Below are positions 11,451 to 23,524 of a DNA stretch of 64,000 bases, in pieces (within the stretch, counting starts at the first letter, position 1; every line of letters starts with the position of its first letter). A model generated the notes under the pieces. The model ran no database searches and had not been told where the DNA came from. It saw nothing but the letters and a program-made list of their open reading frames with translations. The DNA is from Emydura subglobosa (Eukaryota; Chordata; Testudines; Chelidae): the NCBI GenBank assembly GCA_007922225.1, contig ML679956.1, positions 71,602,111 to 71,666,110 on the forward strand, written 5' to 3'. Made by a program: the position numbers and the translations under genes.

Positions 11451-11584
11451 ACGTAGAGGTGACAAAACAGCCAGGGCTGGAGTATGTGTCACAGTTTAAA
11501 GAGAGCTTGCAGGACGTGATGGATCTGGTTCAGTAGAACCTTAAGAGAAGTCAGGAAGCTCAGAAGGTCTGGGATGATGGGCAC

Positions 11585-12229
11585 TGTGATGGGGTGGCCT
11601 TCGTGCTCCCCTGGGCCGAGCGCTTCTTCACTATGGTAGGACACAAAATGGCCACCCAGGACTCCCACCAGTCTCAAGATGGCGGCCGTCTCTCTTCGGA
11701 CCAGTCTTCCAGCAGGTCTTCGCAGGCCGAGTAGTACCCTTGGGACCTTGGGTTCTAGGGTTTGGGGGTAGGGGGTGTCCGAGCCCGCCCTCTCCTTCAG
11801 ACACCAGCCCAGAGGCCCTGGCTGACAGTAGTGGCTGGCTGCTGCTCTAAGGAAATGCACAAGTCTTTTCTCTGGGCTGCTTCCCTACCCAGGACCCCGT
11901 CGGGGCTAAGTGGCGTCCCCACCGGGGAAGCCCCCCTGTTTTCCTCTGGCTTCTGCCACTCACTGTTCTCCTTCTCCAAAGTTCCTTTTCCAAACTCCAA
12001 GAGCACACTGCCTGGCTGGCAGGGAGCTCATATCTGCTCCCAGGCAGTGCTCAATGGGTCTCAGCTGGCTCTGGCCTCAGCTGACCCTAATTGATCGCAG
12101 CTGGCTCTGGCCTCAACTGACCCTGATTAGCCTGGAGGGAGCCTTGGGCAGCTGCTAGGGGAACAGGGCTTTGATCATTCTTGGGCTAACGTAGCGCCCT
12201 TCTACCACCCTCCGGTAGCCCCTGTCACA
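11585..12229. mobile_element. Solo LTR inserted in the integrase of the Gmr1-like element
   Basis: A 645-bp block starts TGTGATGGGGTGG and ends CCCTGTCACA, giving TG...CA ends with a short inverted repeat. It is bounded by GCAC at 11581-11584 and 12230-12233, a 4-bp target duplication. Removing it brings the integrase tail next to its catalytic core. No internal coding region is present, so it is a solo LTR; the parent family is not identified. The ends are palindromic, so the orientation is left open. Confidence 0.7.
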
Positions 12230-12233
12230 GCAC

Positions 12234-12480
12234 ACTGAGGAAAGGGCATTTGAAATTGGAGATCTGGTGCTTGTGCTAAATTCTGTGAGAAAGAACAAGG
12301 TGCAAGATATATGGAATGGACCTTTCAAGGTAGTGGAGAGAACTCATGAAGTTACATATAATGTGAAGAGACCCCATGGCAGGGGGGATGTGCAAATGGT
12401 GCATATTAATTAGAAGGTCTACCAGGAGAGGGAGGTAGCTGTAACCATGATTTGCTGTGCTCAGTAAGAAAATTGGTCTG
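12234..12480 (+). pseudogene. Integrase C-terminal GPF/Y module of the Gmr1-like element
   Basis: The frame reads FEIGDLVLVL then QDIWNGPFKVVE, the Gly-Pro-Phe module that ends many Ty3/Gypsy integrases and helps DNA binding. It lies upstream of the RT region, confirming that all of integrase comes first. A stop codon interrupts the reading near 12410. Confidence 0.75.
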
Positions 12481-12639
12481 TGCCTTTTGTCGATCTGATC
12501 ACAGAGAGCCAAGAGGAATCGCAGCTGGAAACCATTGAAATGGGACTGGATTTCTAACTCCAGCCCAAAGGAATGAAATGTTAGCTGTATTGAAGGCACC
12601 ACGGGCAGGCGTTCTCCAACCAGCCAGGACTGACGGACA

Positions 12640-13880
12640 TACTAACGCACTCCATTCAAACCACAGGTCCCCGCCCAGCTCCTAGCCGGGCACCCCAGAG
12701 CCAAAGGAGAAATGCAAAAGCAGATTCAGGAGGAGGTGGAAAGCATGTTAGCCACGGGAATAATTTACTAGTTCTGAAAGCCCATGGGTGGTCCCTATTG
12801 CTTTGGTACCCAAAAAGGACAAAGCCATGAGGTTTTGCAAGGATTATAGGCAGTTGAATGCTATCACACACCTTGACCCTTACCCCAAGCCCAGAATAAA
12901 GGATCTGCTAGATACACTGTGGAGGGGTGAGTGAAGTTCATAAGCACACTGGATTTAACTTGAGGGTATTGGCAAATTCCCTTAGATGCTGATGCCTGAG
13001 AAAAATCCACTTTCCTAGTGGAGTCTGGCCTGTATGAATTCAAAGTCTTGACATTTGGGTTGCGAAATTCAGGAGCCACATTCATGAGGCTTATAAATTA
13101 AGTCTTACAGGGCTTGGAATCTTTTGCAAGGGCGTTCACAGATGATCTGGCCATCTTCAGCGGCTCTTGGCAGGACCATATAAACCAGATGGGAATTGTG
13201 TTGCAAAGGCTTAGAGAGGTGAATTTAACTGTCAGGGTTTCTAAATGTAAGATGGGGGCCTCAGAGGTGTCCTACTTGGGACACAGGGAGGGCAGTGGGT
13301 TGTTTCGTCCTGAACCCTCAAGAGTGGAAGCCATAAAAAGCAGACCTGCCCCTAAAACAAAGCAGGTGCAATCCTTTATTGGCCTGGCCAACTACTACAG
13401 GAGATTTGTAAAGGGGTTTAGCAACATTGTTGCTCTAATAAGAGACCTTACCAAGAAAGGGAAGCCAGAACAAGTTGATGTGGACGGAGGCCTGTGAAAA
13501 GAGCTTCCAGAGCATGAAAGAGGCCGTATCTAGAGCCCCTATCCTAGCCAGCCCTGACTGTGAGAAACTATTCTGCTGTGCACAGATGCTTCCAATATTG
13601 GGTTGGCGACAGTGCTAATGCAAGAAATGGAAGGTGGGAAAAGACATCCCATTGTGTACTTAAGCAAGAAACTAACACCCACTGAGCAAAATTATGCTAC
13701 CATTGAAAAGGAATGTTTCGCCATAATGTAGCTGAATTGGGCTAAGGGAACCAACTCTAGGGTACTTTGATGGAGCTTAGCTCTCCAGGTGTATGAAACT
13801 GATATAGTCCATATTAAGGGGAAGGAAAATATAGTAGCAGATGCGTTGTCCAGGATGGGGAATGCTGACGATGCATTCAG
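12640..13880 (+). pseudogene. Reverse transcriptase and RNase H of the Gmr1-like element
   Basis: RT block 1-3 sequence is seen in broken frames at 12700-13080, including STLDLT near 12942 and GYWQIPLDA near 12964. A longer open frame (13114-13497) holds the active-site box FTDDLAIF (13135-13158), then SKCKMGASEVSYLGH and FIGLANYYRRFVKGF. RNase H sequence follows at about 13570-13870 (PIVYLSKKLTP, then IVADALSRMG), also with stops. This is the last part of pol, directly before the polypurine tract. Confidence 0.85.
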
Positions 13881-13926
13881 CAGTGTCTAAGGACACCCCT
13901 TTCTGCACCAGTTTTGCATAGGGGGG

Positions 13927-14954
13927 TGTGACACTGGGTGGCACATGAGTACCCATTTATATTATTGATACCAATATTGCAATAAATATCATAGAAGATA
14001 TGCCATGCAAGGTACCGCTGGAAAGGTCATGATTTGCTAAGATCGATAAGCATGTTAATATGTATCACTTTTGTATTATAAGTTCTAAATATGCCTGGTA
14101 TATTTGTATTTCAAACTTGTGCTGTGTCTCTGGGTGACACCCCAGACAGGATGGCAGTAGCATTAAGCCGGCTTAATGGCCCATCAAGGGAACTCACATG
14201 TACAATGAATCCAGTGAAGGAACCCAGGGGCTGCACCTTATGAGTCATCAGGACATGTAAGAACATGCCCTATGGACAGGGGACTCTGCAGCTTTTCCAT
14301 GCCATGTCCCATGTTTGGGACAAGGCAAAAGGACATAAAAGGCAGCTGCACCATCTTGTCATCATTCCTGCTCCCTACCTCTGGATCAACTCATCTACAA
14401 CTGAAGCTGTGAAACAAAGGACTGAGACCCACTCAGGTACTGGATGTACACCAGAGGGACTGTACAAGGCTGCAACCTCCACGGTTCTGCTAAGAATCTG
14501 ATACATATGGACTTGGAATCATTTGTATGTATCGGATTGCGTTGACCATTTAACATCTCTCTTCTTATTTGTTTCTTCCCTTTATAATAAACCTTCAGTT
14601 TAATTGCTAAAAGATTGGCTGGCAGTGTGGTATTTTGGGTATGATCCAAACTTACATTGGTCTGGTAACGTGGCTCAGCTTTTGGGGATCAGGAGAACAT
14701 TTTTGTAAAGGGAATGGAGTTTTAATAACTTTACTCTTTACCAGACCTAGTGCTAATTAGCAGCCAGAGGCTGGATTGCCATAAATGGGACTGTGTAACT
14801 TCTTGGTTTTAGCTTCTTGATAACCAGTGTAGAGAAGCATAAGCATGGCTTGTGACTGGTTGGTGACTCTAACTGCAATGGTGGCCACCGGTTTGGGAGA
14901 GTCTGCTCTCCTTTTGCAGCCTGCCCTGACCCTGGCATTTTCAAGGGGGTTACA
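13927..14954 (+). repeat. 3' LTR of the Gmr1-like element
   Basis: Begins TGTGACACTGGG immediately after a G6 tract and ends TTACA. AATAAA lies at 14586-14591, matching the 5' LTR position. Relative to the 5' LTR it has an extra segment at about 13932-13955 and another near 14165-14275. These indels mean that length alone should not be used to date the copy. Confidence 0.85.
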
Positions 14955-16244
14955 CTAGCCATGGATGGTAACAGCAAGTCTTAGAACAAGAGGAAAACCA
15001 CAGCCCACCAACTGCAGCATGCTCGTCAGCAGGGATATCTGAGAGCTAAGATCTCAAAAGCTTTCATTCCCACTGTATAGTAAAAGAGTAAGGATAACAG
15101 ATGCATTGCCAAGGGAGGTTACATCATAGACATGAGGCTGAAGAATGGCTGTATTAGGAATAGGGTGTGTTCGCTATTATGGTACACCATTCCCCTCTGC
15201 AATCTCGACTGATATATCACTGTGTCACCCCAATCCCTCACTCCTGAAGCCTGTCTTGCACTTGCCTTGCTGTGTGAACCACCCAGTCCTGGATCAGTTC
15301 ACTCATAGCCTCTTGCAGATAAGCGGCTCCTATTTTAGTGAGTGAGTGCTTTTGGCCAGCCACTTATGGGATTCTGTAATAGAATGACTCCCAGTCAATA
15401 TCCCCAGTCCTAGATGCAACTCTATTGCTTCCCATTGAACTCTGCAAGCTCATAGCTTAGTCAATTTATCAATTAAATTGATATGCAGCAGCTCTGTCAC
15501 TCTAAATGAACTCTCTATACACACAAACCACATGCACTGCTTTAGATAAAACAAACAAATACATTAATTAAATACAGGAAGATTGTAAGTGATTATAAAC
15601 CAGAATAATATGAGTCAGCTTGATCAGGAAGAAATAAATCGCATTCTGAACTCAACTTAATACTTCAGTAGCCTTACAGTCTTTGATGTTATCTTACCAC
15701 AAGGCTGGCTAACTCCTTCGGCCAGTCTCCCCCCAGGAGCAGTCTGTCAGTTGCGTGATGTTGCTTTGTAGATGGATTACAAGGGAGAGCTCTGGAGACA
15801 AAAACGCCTCTGCCTTTAACACATTTCCTCATCACTCCCTGGGGTCAGGTGATCAGCCATGTCCGGCAATGGGCATGCTTTCCTCCACTTGAGTCAAATG
15901 AGCGTAGCCTTATCAGGTGCTCAGGCCACTCTATTGTTCCTGTATGCAAGGCGTGAACTCTCGCTTTGCTTTGTGTTTGCCTGGATCTATTCAAGCCACG
16001 TGAGACACACATTTGGGGATATTGCACAGCAGAGTTTCATAATGACGCATTGCAAGAAGCTTACTATCATAGCAGTAATGTCCAGTAGGTCATGAGCATT
16101 CCAAAAACACCTTACATAACACACTTTGCATTAAACCATACAGTTACACGCTAAGGGTGAACATAAACGATACACAAACCATACCCTAAGGGTGTACCTG
16201 GGGTACAGCGTGTCAGAGACGGTAAATAGCTTTATTGCAGTATC
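14955..16244. other. Gene-free intergenic stretch
   Basis: No domain-bearing frame is present. A block at about 15345-16215 ends GGGGTACAGCGTGTCAGAGACG and could be a diverged LTR, but I could not pair its ends or find a target duplication, so it is left unassigned. Confidence 0.4.
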
Positions 16245-16390
16245 CAAAAAATTATAATTGCACTTCTTTAGTTCCTTTCATGTAATGAAATCAAAGCATT
16301 TTACAAATACTGATAAATTAGGCCTCATAATACTCCTGTGAGGTTGGTTTTGTCTCCAATATAGAAACAGGAAAACCAAGGCACAGACAT
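16245..16390 (+). repeat. MIR/L2-type repeat 3' region
   Basis: Contains AAAGCATTTTACAAATACTG, then CTCCTGTGAGGTTGG and AACCAAGGCACAGACA, the succession seen in MIR and L2 tails. Strongly diverged. Confidence 0.55.
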
Positions 16391-17771
16391 GTTAAGGCCA
16401 ACATTTTCAAAAGCATCCATTAATTTTGGCAGCCAACTCAAGACTCTTAAGGTTTCATTTCCATGCATTCTGAGTACTCACCTCTCCCAGTGCCTTCAGT
16501 TGCTTAGCAGCTGTGAAAATCAAGCACTCCCTCTTACACTGACTTTGAGTCAGGTCCTACATCTCAACTGGACCCTTCTGAGAACTTTGGCCTAAGGGAC
16601 TTGCTGAAGTACACACATTTTGTTGGAAAACTAGGAGTAAAAAGCAGATATTCCACCTCCCTGGCCTAAGCTTTGACCACTGCACTAGTGAGGAAGCTTG
16701 GTATGGTATCCTTGCATAAATCAACTGGCACAAAGACAGTGTTTAAGGATCTATATTATGAGACAAGGCTGCAGCTCTCAATTTGGTTCAGCCAGTGAAG
16801 ACAGATGAAGAACCTGTCTAAGGACTAGAACTGGACAAATAATTCCTAAAAGAGTTTGTGAACGCTCATTCAGATACGTTTCACAGCTTTGCTCTGAGAG
16901 TATTTGCCATGTGCAAGCAGGTACCTTTTCCAACTTGATCTGCAATCACAACCCATGCAGTATGTAAAGTGCAAACTCATCCCTGTCCTGGGTTTGCCTT
17001 TATTAACAAACCAAACACACAAAAATCAGCTAAAACCTACTCACCAGGTTTAGTAGCAACTGCTAGGATTCCCACAACCTAAATGGTAGCTCCCCATAAA
17101 GCTCATCACTTATACAGCTTATATGGAGGCTGAATAACTTTCAATTGTCTCAGGTGGACCCATTTAACCTTTCCCAGCAGGATCAACACCAGCTAACATG
17201 GCGGGGTGTGTCTCACAGGAAAGAGTTGTTTTCAGAAATGTCCATGAATCAACGTGTCACAAACCCTTCAGCAAGGATGCATTGCACGAAGGTTGATGGC
17301 ATAAATAGTTGAGTGGCCATATTTCAATCACTTTGATATCCCACCTCTGGTTTACAGAGGTTTAAGTCATCCAATCAGGCAGCAGAAACAATGCTATGTG
17401 ATTTAGGTTGACCTATCGCACACCACCGTCAAAGCTGCAGTTGCAGCAACTATTTCATGCACAACTAATAGTCTGTAATACCGTCACATCCAGTATTTGT
17501 TGAGATAAAAATGCAGGTCCCAATCCTGCACTCCTCGGTTAACAATAGCGTCACTGCAGTTCCATTTAATTCACTTCATTTCCTGCCCGCATAAGGCAAA
17601 CGGATTTGGGGGCTTACTTATAAAAAACAAAAGAATAACAAAAGTCTAATTAGACGAGATTACCCCTCCCTTCCCCCAAAATCAGTGGTTCTCCAACTTT
17701 TTACACATACACACACTTTTATCCAAGCAAATGAGCTCAAGCCCACATTGATGCTGGCTTGAGAGATTATT
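16391..17771. other. Gene-free intergenic stretch with one hAT-like end
   Basis: At 17684 the sequence CAGTGGTTCTCCAACTTTTT matches a hAT terminal inverted repeat, but no partner end was found within a few hundred bases, so only a fragment is likely. Nothing else is recognised. Confidence 0.4.
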
Positions 17772-17938
17772 AGGGTTGCTACCTCTGAGGTACAAAAAAC
17801 AAAAGAACAGCCAGAAAGATCCTGAGCCCATAAAAACTGGACAGCTGGCAGAATGTACTGTGCATCCTTGCAGATATCTCAGGACAGCTACCTCCAAAGA
17901 GGGATAATCTGGGGAAAACCTGGACAAGTTGCAACCCT
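17772..17938. mobile_element. Short MITE with AGGGTTGC termini
   Basis: The 167-bp block starts AGGGTTGCTACC and ends AAGTTGCAACCCT, complementary ends, with repeated ACTGGACA/CCTGGACA motifs inside. No target duplication is clear, so the superfamily is open. Confidence 0.45.
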
Positions 17939-17975
17939 GGAAAGTACCGATGTGTATTGGCTACTAATAATACAG

Positions 17976-18875
17976 TGTGACACAGTCATGCCCACCATAC
18001 CTTGACAGGTATTTTACAGCTGTGTCCAACCAGTTTCTCGATATCACACCAGAGGGGGTCGTGTGTGGTCTCTGCTGAGAGCTAAGAACTTGCTTCGTGT
18101 CATGTTTATTGCAAGATGTTTGTATGGGAACTAGTTTATGAGATATGTAAAATGTAGACTATTAGACTGCAAAACTGTTAAAGTGGGACTTGTCACCAGA
18201 GGCAAGACAGGGTCTCACGGCTAACTCAATTAACACTGAGAACAATGGACATCCATAGAGGCAGCGCTGTGGCCAGGTAGAGACTTAAGCACTGACAAAA
18301 ACAAACGAATGCCAGGAGGGTTCTCTGAAGAAGAGATCACAATTGTCTGAACCAGACAAGCGCTGCGAGAACTGACCACTGGATGAGAAATATCTTGTAA
18401 ATTGTTATCCAGGAAAGGAACCTGTTAGTAAGTATAGACTATAGTTTGCATCTATGTTTGTCTTTGACCTGTAATCTTGTTTCCAAATACTGATACTTGC
18501 TTGTGTTTGACTCACTCTCTTAAATAAACTTCGATTTGGATTTACTATAAACCTGTCTTGTGCTAAGGAGAAGGTAGAGCTGAGGTGAAACCAGTGAAGG
18601 GCTGTGCACTGTTTCCACAGAGGCAGCAGATTGGTGTATATTACAGGCGTCCAGCTGATAAAGGACTGGGTGTCGCACTGCATCGAAGTGTGGTGTGTAA
18701 ATTGCCAGCCTGCATAGGGTGAGAGCGAGGTTTGTGGAGCCCAGAGCAAAGCACCGGTGATGCTGGGACCCGTTGCTGGGGAGAGTTTTCTCTTGGTGGG
18801 CGCAGCCAGGGCTGTCTCCCACTGTAAGCAGGTGATTCACCCCAGACACTGCAGGTCACCCTGAAAAATGTCACA
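17976..18875 (+). mobile_element. Solo LTR
   Basis: A 900-bp block begins TGTGACACAG and ends AAATGTCACA, and contains AATAAA near 18522 followed by a GC-richer segment, the U3-R-U5 order of an LTR read on the plus strand. No internal retroviral or Gypsy coding sequence adjoins it. A clean 4-6 bp target duplication was not found. Confidence 0.6.
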
Positions 18876-20161
18876 CGTTCCAAAGCCATATAGTTACGAA
18901 ACTACATTACAGCCTCACCTTGACATGGCTCAGTGATGGATCAGCTCCTTCCTGTGCACAGTTCATCCAGCTGGGGAAAAATTGACCCAAAGTGAACCTA
19001 GAGAGTGAGCTGTGAGTCCTGCCAGGGGAAAGAGGGGCCCCCAGAGGGAGTGGGCTGAGGGGACAGGGGCTCTAGGGTGATAGGTCATTCAAATGGGACC
19101 AAAGCTCCAACGGGTAACAGACTGGGAAGACAGGTTCGGGGCAGGCACTCAAGAAGTGCCCCCAGCCAGCTCCCCTTGGAGCCCCAGTCCTTCTCCCCTC
19201 CTTTTGACAGGGCCTTGATGCAGCCATCGGCCTCCTGTTTGCACACCACAAGGTGCTGGTGCTCCACCAGCCGTGGGGGAGACCCAGCAGTGCTGAGATT
19301 GAGACCCTGCAGCAGGGGAGCATGGTGGCAGTGTGCCGGAGAGACAGTTGCTCTGGCCTCACAGTCAGCCCCCAGGAGGAGTGACTGTGTGTGAACCCCA
19401 CTCACTCCCTGCAGCCTTTTCGGCACGAATGCAAATGTGAAACCTAGAGTAAAAATCCCAAGCAACCGTTTGGGTTATCTCACTTTCTAGGATTGCAAAT
19501 AAACTGCGAGGGCCTGGCCCCATTGAGAAACCCCACTCTGAAGGGTTAGAAATTGGAGAAATTAAGTAATGGGGTGGGCCCTTTCCCCTGTCTGCATGGC
19601 ATCCTGGGAGCAAAGAGAGAAGGTGGGAAGAACTGGTATCTAAAGATGAGCCCAGGCCTGATTGCTTAATTTCTAGTCCACACAGCAGAGGGCAGTGGTG
19701 CACATACACACCTGCTAGTACATTACAATCGGTTTGTCAATCAATCTAGTTCAGTCGGTGCACAGACTGGGTGTAGGCAAAAATCTCTCCGTCTCTGCAC
19801 CAGTGTAGGCAAGCTGAGAACCAACCCCAGAGCGTTCTGCGCCCAAGAACTCACATGAGCAGATCTGTTGACGTCAGGAGGTGTTTGAAGAGCAGGTTTA
19901 TCGGCAGATCGGGTCCTTAGCTGATCACAGTGCAGCATGCATTGGTTCTAATCAGACTTTGGAAGGTGTTAAAATTAATTCCTTGTAAAGCAACACTTTT
20001 TTGTATAGGTAGAGAGGAGGAAAGCTAGAGGCAGCTTCAGAGCAGACACTCAACAAACAATCTGCGCTCTGGTGCCTGTGGGTTTGCTACAAAAAGCACA
20101 GTTTGGTGGGCCTGGTTCCAGAGTGCTCAGCAAGAAGTACCACCAGACTTCACTATTTATT
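18876..20161. other. Gene-free intergenic stretch
   Basis: Includes a moderately GC-rich part (19.02-19.40 kb) with overlapping open frames on both strands, but none shows a protein family motif or splice-consistent boundaries. Nothing is assigned. Confidence 0.45.
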
Positions 20162-20935
20162 CCTGGGGGAATTCTGCGCCATTGTGCAATGCAGAATTTG
20201 CAGAAATTCATGATGTGCGCAGAATTCTCCCCCCTCCACCCCCGCTCCCATGGGCTGCAAAACTGCTGGCCGCCACTAGGGGCCGCTGGCTCGGCTCACA
20301 ATTAGACAACACTGCGGGGGAGGGAGGAGAAGCTGGAGGGATCAGCTCCTGCAGGAAACTGCACGAGCCCCCCAGCATCAGGCTTTCTCCCTCTGCATCC
20401 CTGGTCTCTGGGGGGAGGGGGTGTGGGTGCCTGGCCCCCTGGCTGCGCTTTGGGGGCAAGGCCGTATTATCCGTTAGGCACAATAGGCCCAGTGCCTAGG
20501 GCCTACGAAACTTTCAGGGCCTACGAAAAACATTTTTATATATAATTTTTTTATTTTTATTTAAAAAACTATTTATTAATAGCTTAAAATCAAATTACTT
20601 ATTTCGGTCAGGGGGCCTACGAAGACAAGTGTGCCTAGGGCCTATGAAGATCTTAAAACAGCCCTATGTGTGCATGTGTGGGGGAGGGAGGGTCAGAGAA
20701 ACAGGAACTGGGTTGTCATAGGAGGTTTCTTTAACTCTTTACTCCGGGGTGGGGAATTGTGTGTGTGTGGGGGGGGTCTGTACTGTTATAGACATAGTTG
20801 CGGACAGGTATTTTGAAAGAAGTTACCAAAATCATTGAAACGGGCATGATGATTATAGTGTTGCCTGGACACAACATGCAGAATTTTAAAATACTGTGCG
20901 CAGAATTTTTAATTTTGGCACAGAATTCCGCCCGG
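20162..20935. mobile_element. DNA transposon with 19-bp terminal inverted repeats
   Basis: The left end CCTGGGGGAATTCTGCGCC (20162-20180) pairs with GGCACAGAATTCCGCCCGG (20917-20935), mismatching at about four positions. GCAGAATT motifs repeat just inside both ends. The centre is GC-rich and contains a second, nested element. No transposase is visible. The flanks show no obvious duplication, so assignment to hAT is only likely. Confidence 0.65.
20457..20667. mobile_element. Nested element with GGGCCTACGAA repeats
   Basis: Inside the element at 20.16-20.94 kb, an AT-rich block is bounded by CAAGGCCGTATTAT and TTAAAACAGCCCTATG, imperfectly complementary ends. GGGCCTACGAA or GGGCCTATGAA recurs four times, and TGCCTAGGGCCTA occurs near both sides. 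Its base composition differs sharply from the surrounding GC-rich core, which supports a later insertion. Confidence 0.45.
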
Positions 20936-21394
20936 CGTAACTGTTACACAAACCTGCTGATGTGAATCAGCTAAAACACAGGCCTTGATAATGTAGCACT
21001 GAACGAATCCTTATGGTCGTGAATGTTCGTATAACATCTGTGACTGACTGACATCAGCTAAACCCCCCAGCGTTCAGATCGATCGTTCTCTTTACTAAAT
21101 TCTCATAGCATGTTTTCTCGGGAGGTAGCCCTTGTATTTTTTGCTTCCTTTTATTTTCCTAAGGATAAGCCAACCCTAACCCTGCCACTTTTTATGCATA
21201 ATAATGCCGCCTTTGCCATTTTGCTTCCTGTGCATCTAGGCTCTGGACCAAACTGCTCTTATGCTGAGGCAACTCCATTCATCTCAACGGGGGGCAATAG
21301 GGGTGTAACTGAAAGCAGAATTTGGGCCAGAGAGAACACTACTTCGTGCGTCACCTTTGAGCTGAGGCGCTCAGAGCATTGTGTATGAACTACT

Positions 21395-21545
21395 GAATTA
21401 CGCCGCACAAATATTTGTCAGGTAAATATTGTTCCCATTTAACAGATGAGGAAACTGAGGGACAGAGAAGTTAAGTGACTTACTCAAAAAGTCACACAGC
21501 AAATCAGAGACAGGACCAGGCATACTCTCCTGCCACCCAATTTTG
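21395..21545 (+). repeat. MIR SINE
   Basis: Carries the conserved MIR core almost intact: AGATGAGGAAACTGAGGGAC, then AAGTTAAGTGACTTACTC and GTCACACAGCAAATC. One of the best preserved MIR copies in the window. Confidence 0.85.
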
Positions 21546-21639
21546 TGCTTCAAGCACAAGGGTATCCTTTCTCTTATCAGTCAAAGAACCCAAGACCTGA
21601 GGACCAATTCTTACCCAAGTTACACTCATGCAACCTTCT

Positions 21640-21790
21640 ACCAAGGGCAGAATTTGTAGAATTTTCAAAAGTACCTTAGTGACTTAGGCACCTAAGTCCA
21701 ATTTTTAAAAAAGGATTTAGGAGCCCAGATCTTACAAAGTCAATGGGACTTGGGCACTTTTGAAAATGTTATCAGTGGGTTTTGTGTAAT
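21640..21790. repeat. Palindromic dispersed repeat
   Basis: GACTTAGGCACCTAAGTCC faces GGATTTAGGAGCCC about 45 bases on, with TTTTCAAAAGT near the left and CTTTTGAAAATG near the right end. Similar sequence appears at about 45.13-45.30 and 46.61-46.75 kb, so it is a repeat family. Its class is not known to me. Confidence 0.5.
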
Positions 21791-23524
21791 CAGTTCAATG
21801 TTAGCTCCTATGTCTTTTCAGATACGCTCCTTGCAGAAGTGTGTTTGTTTGGTATCATCCAGGTCTACTTCAGAGCATACAGGTGGAAACCACAGGTAAT
21901 AGCATCATGCAAGAAGTACAGTGTGTAACCCAGCCTGATATGGAGCAAAACCGCATTCTTGTACCTTACCTTTGGAAGGCAGGGCCTGATCCTGACAGCA
22001 GCTGCGTTTGCATGTGTAAATTACCTTAGGAGTAGATTGTGCCCTGGTCTTATGTAGTTGCATAGGGCTTAAAGCTGGCAAGCACCCACAATCTTGCACA
22101 GCTGTGTGTGACCTACTTGGACCTAAGGGGAATGGAAAAGCAGTGACTGAATGCCCAAAGCTCCTCTCACCCATCAGCCAGTGTGTGAAGAGTATGCAGA
22201 GCCCTGGTATCACCCGCAAGGCCAGCTAACAGAGCTGGCTGGATGCATACAACGGGGGAAGGAGGAGGCTACATCTTGGCAAGTGAAGAATGAGACCTGG
22301 AGAGGAACTGTGCCTCTCTGAAGCATAATTTCTTGGTAGTGTTCCTGCTGGGGTAGCTACACACTGCCCCATACCCAGGACTGAATCTATAAAGGCTTTA
22401 TCTAGGAATATCTGGTTTTTGAAAAAAGTAACGTGACAAGAAACTTTGTTAATATCTCCCAATAACATACATTCCTATAAAGACAGGTGTTCTCTGATAC
22501 AAAAGCAGCATGTTCACAAATCCTCTTGCTTTTCTTCAGTATTTATTTTTGGCACAATTTCAAAAGTATCAAAAATTCTTTTTAAAAAGAACCAACCACT
22601 GGAACAGTTGATATAAAACATCTATGTCATTCAAAAGATGGACATCAGAATGGACAGAAAATAATGCAAATATACAAATAAGTGTTTTGATATTAACAAG
22701 CACAGCTAGACTGTTTTAAAATAAGATTAAAAAATATTATGTAACCAACATCACTAACACATTCAGGATTTCGATCGTCCTCTGCACAGGAAGAGGAGGA
22801 ACGCGGGGGAAAAAACAGACCATTGCAATTGAATTGCATTTGGAATACCTAAGTTTTTATGGCTTCAGTAGATGTCACACTCAGAAGAGATTTATGACAA
22901 TGTTAGAAGTGCATGGGATCTTGAGGTTATTTTAGCATAGAGTATATTACAGAAGTACCTATTTAAATCTCCAGGCCTTATATTTCTGAGATTGCTACTT
23001 CTAACCCAAATAGTTATTTTAGCCTGCTTAAGAACTTTTGACTTGATTTTAAAAAGTTGGTGAGTGCCTACACATCCCATCATTAATAATACTTTGCATT
23101 TATAAAGCACAGCAGCTTTCATCTGAGATGAAGAGGTGAAGAAATTAAGGCACAAAGAAGTTAGGCGACAATATAATTTTGTCTAAACCTTGAGGTCTTT
23201 GACAATTAATGGAGTGGTAAATTCCTCTGGGTACAATTGGATGAACTAGAAATTATGAAGATGCTGCTGTTTCTTTCCTTGCAAAAGCAGCATCTTCTCT
23301 ACTTAGAGAGAAGAGATATTCAGCCATCATTGAATCACCTAGTTAGTAAATATTAATACAGTATAGTGTGATTTCATTATTTGCATTGCTGTAACACCTA
23401 TAGGCCCAAACCAGAGATCAGGGTCCATCACAGAAGGTGCCGTACAAACATATTGTAAAATGATAGCGAACTCTTTGGGCAGAGACTATCTGTGTTAAGC
23501 ATTTCCTACCTAAAACAGGACACT
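21791..23524. other. Gene-free intergenic stretch
   Basis: No coding domain. TTTATT at about 22545 gives AATAAA on the minus strand, but it is 3.7 kb beyond the MYD88 stop codon and is not assigned to that gene. Confidence 0.4.

Larger units (their letters stand above)
7662..14954 (+). mobile_element. Gmr1-like Ty3/Gypsy LTR retrotransposon, decayed, near full length
   Basis: Two diverged direct LTRs (7662-8641 and 13927-14954) enclose gag, protease, integrase, reverse transcriptase and RNase H remnants, in that order. Integrase catalytic residues at 10963-11252 and its GPF module near 12325 both precede the RT FTDD box at 13135. This integrase-first pol order defines Gmr1-like elements; ordinary Ty3/Gypsy elements put integrase last. 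A polypurine tract (six G) directly precedes the 3' LTR. Many frameshifts and stops are present. The LTRs differ at roughly one position in ten where alignable by eye, and a solo LTR has since inserted in integrase, so the copy is old and inactive. No target duplication was found. Confidence 0.88.

Noticed and set aside
15345..16215. A further solo LTR
   Set aside because: No paired TG/CA ends, polyadenylation signal in the right place, or target duplication could be shown.
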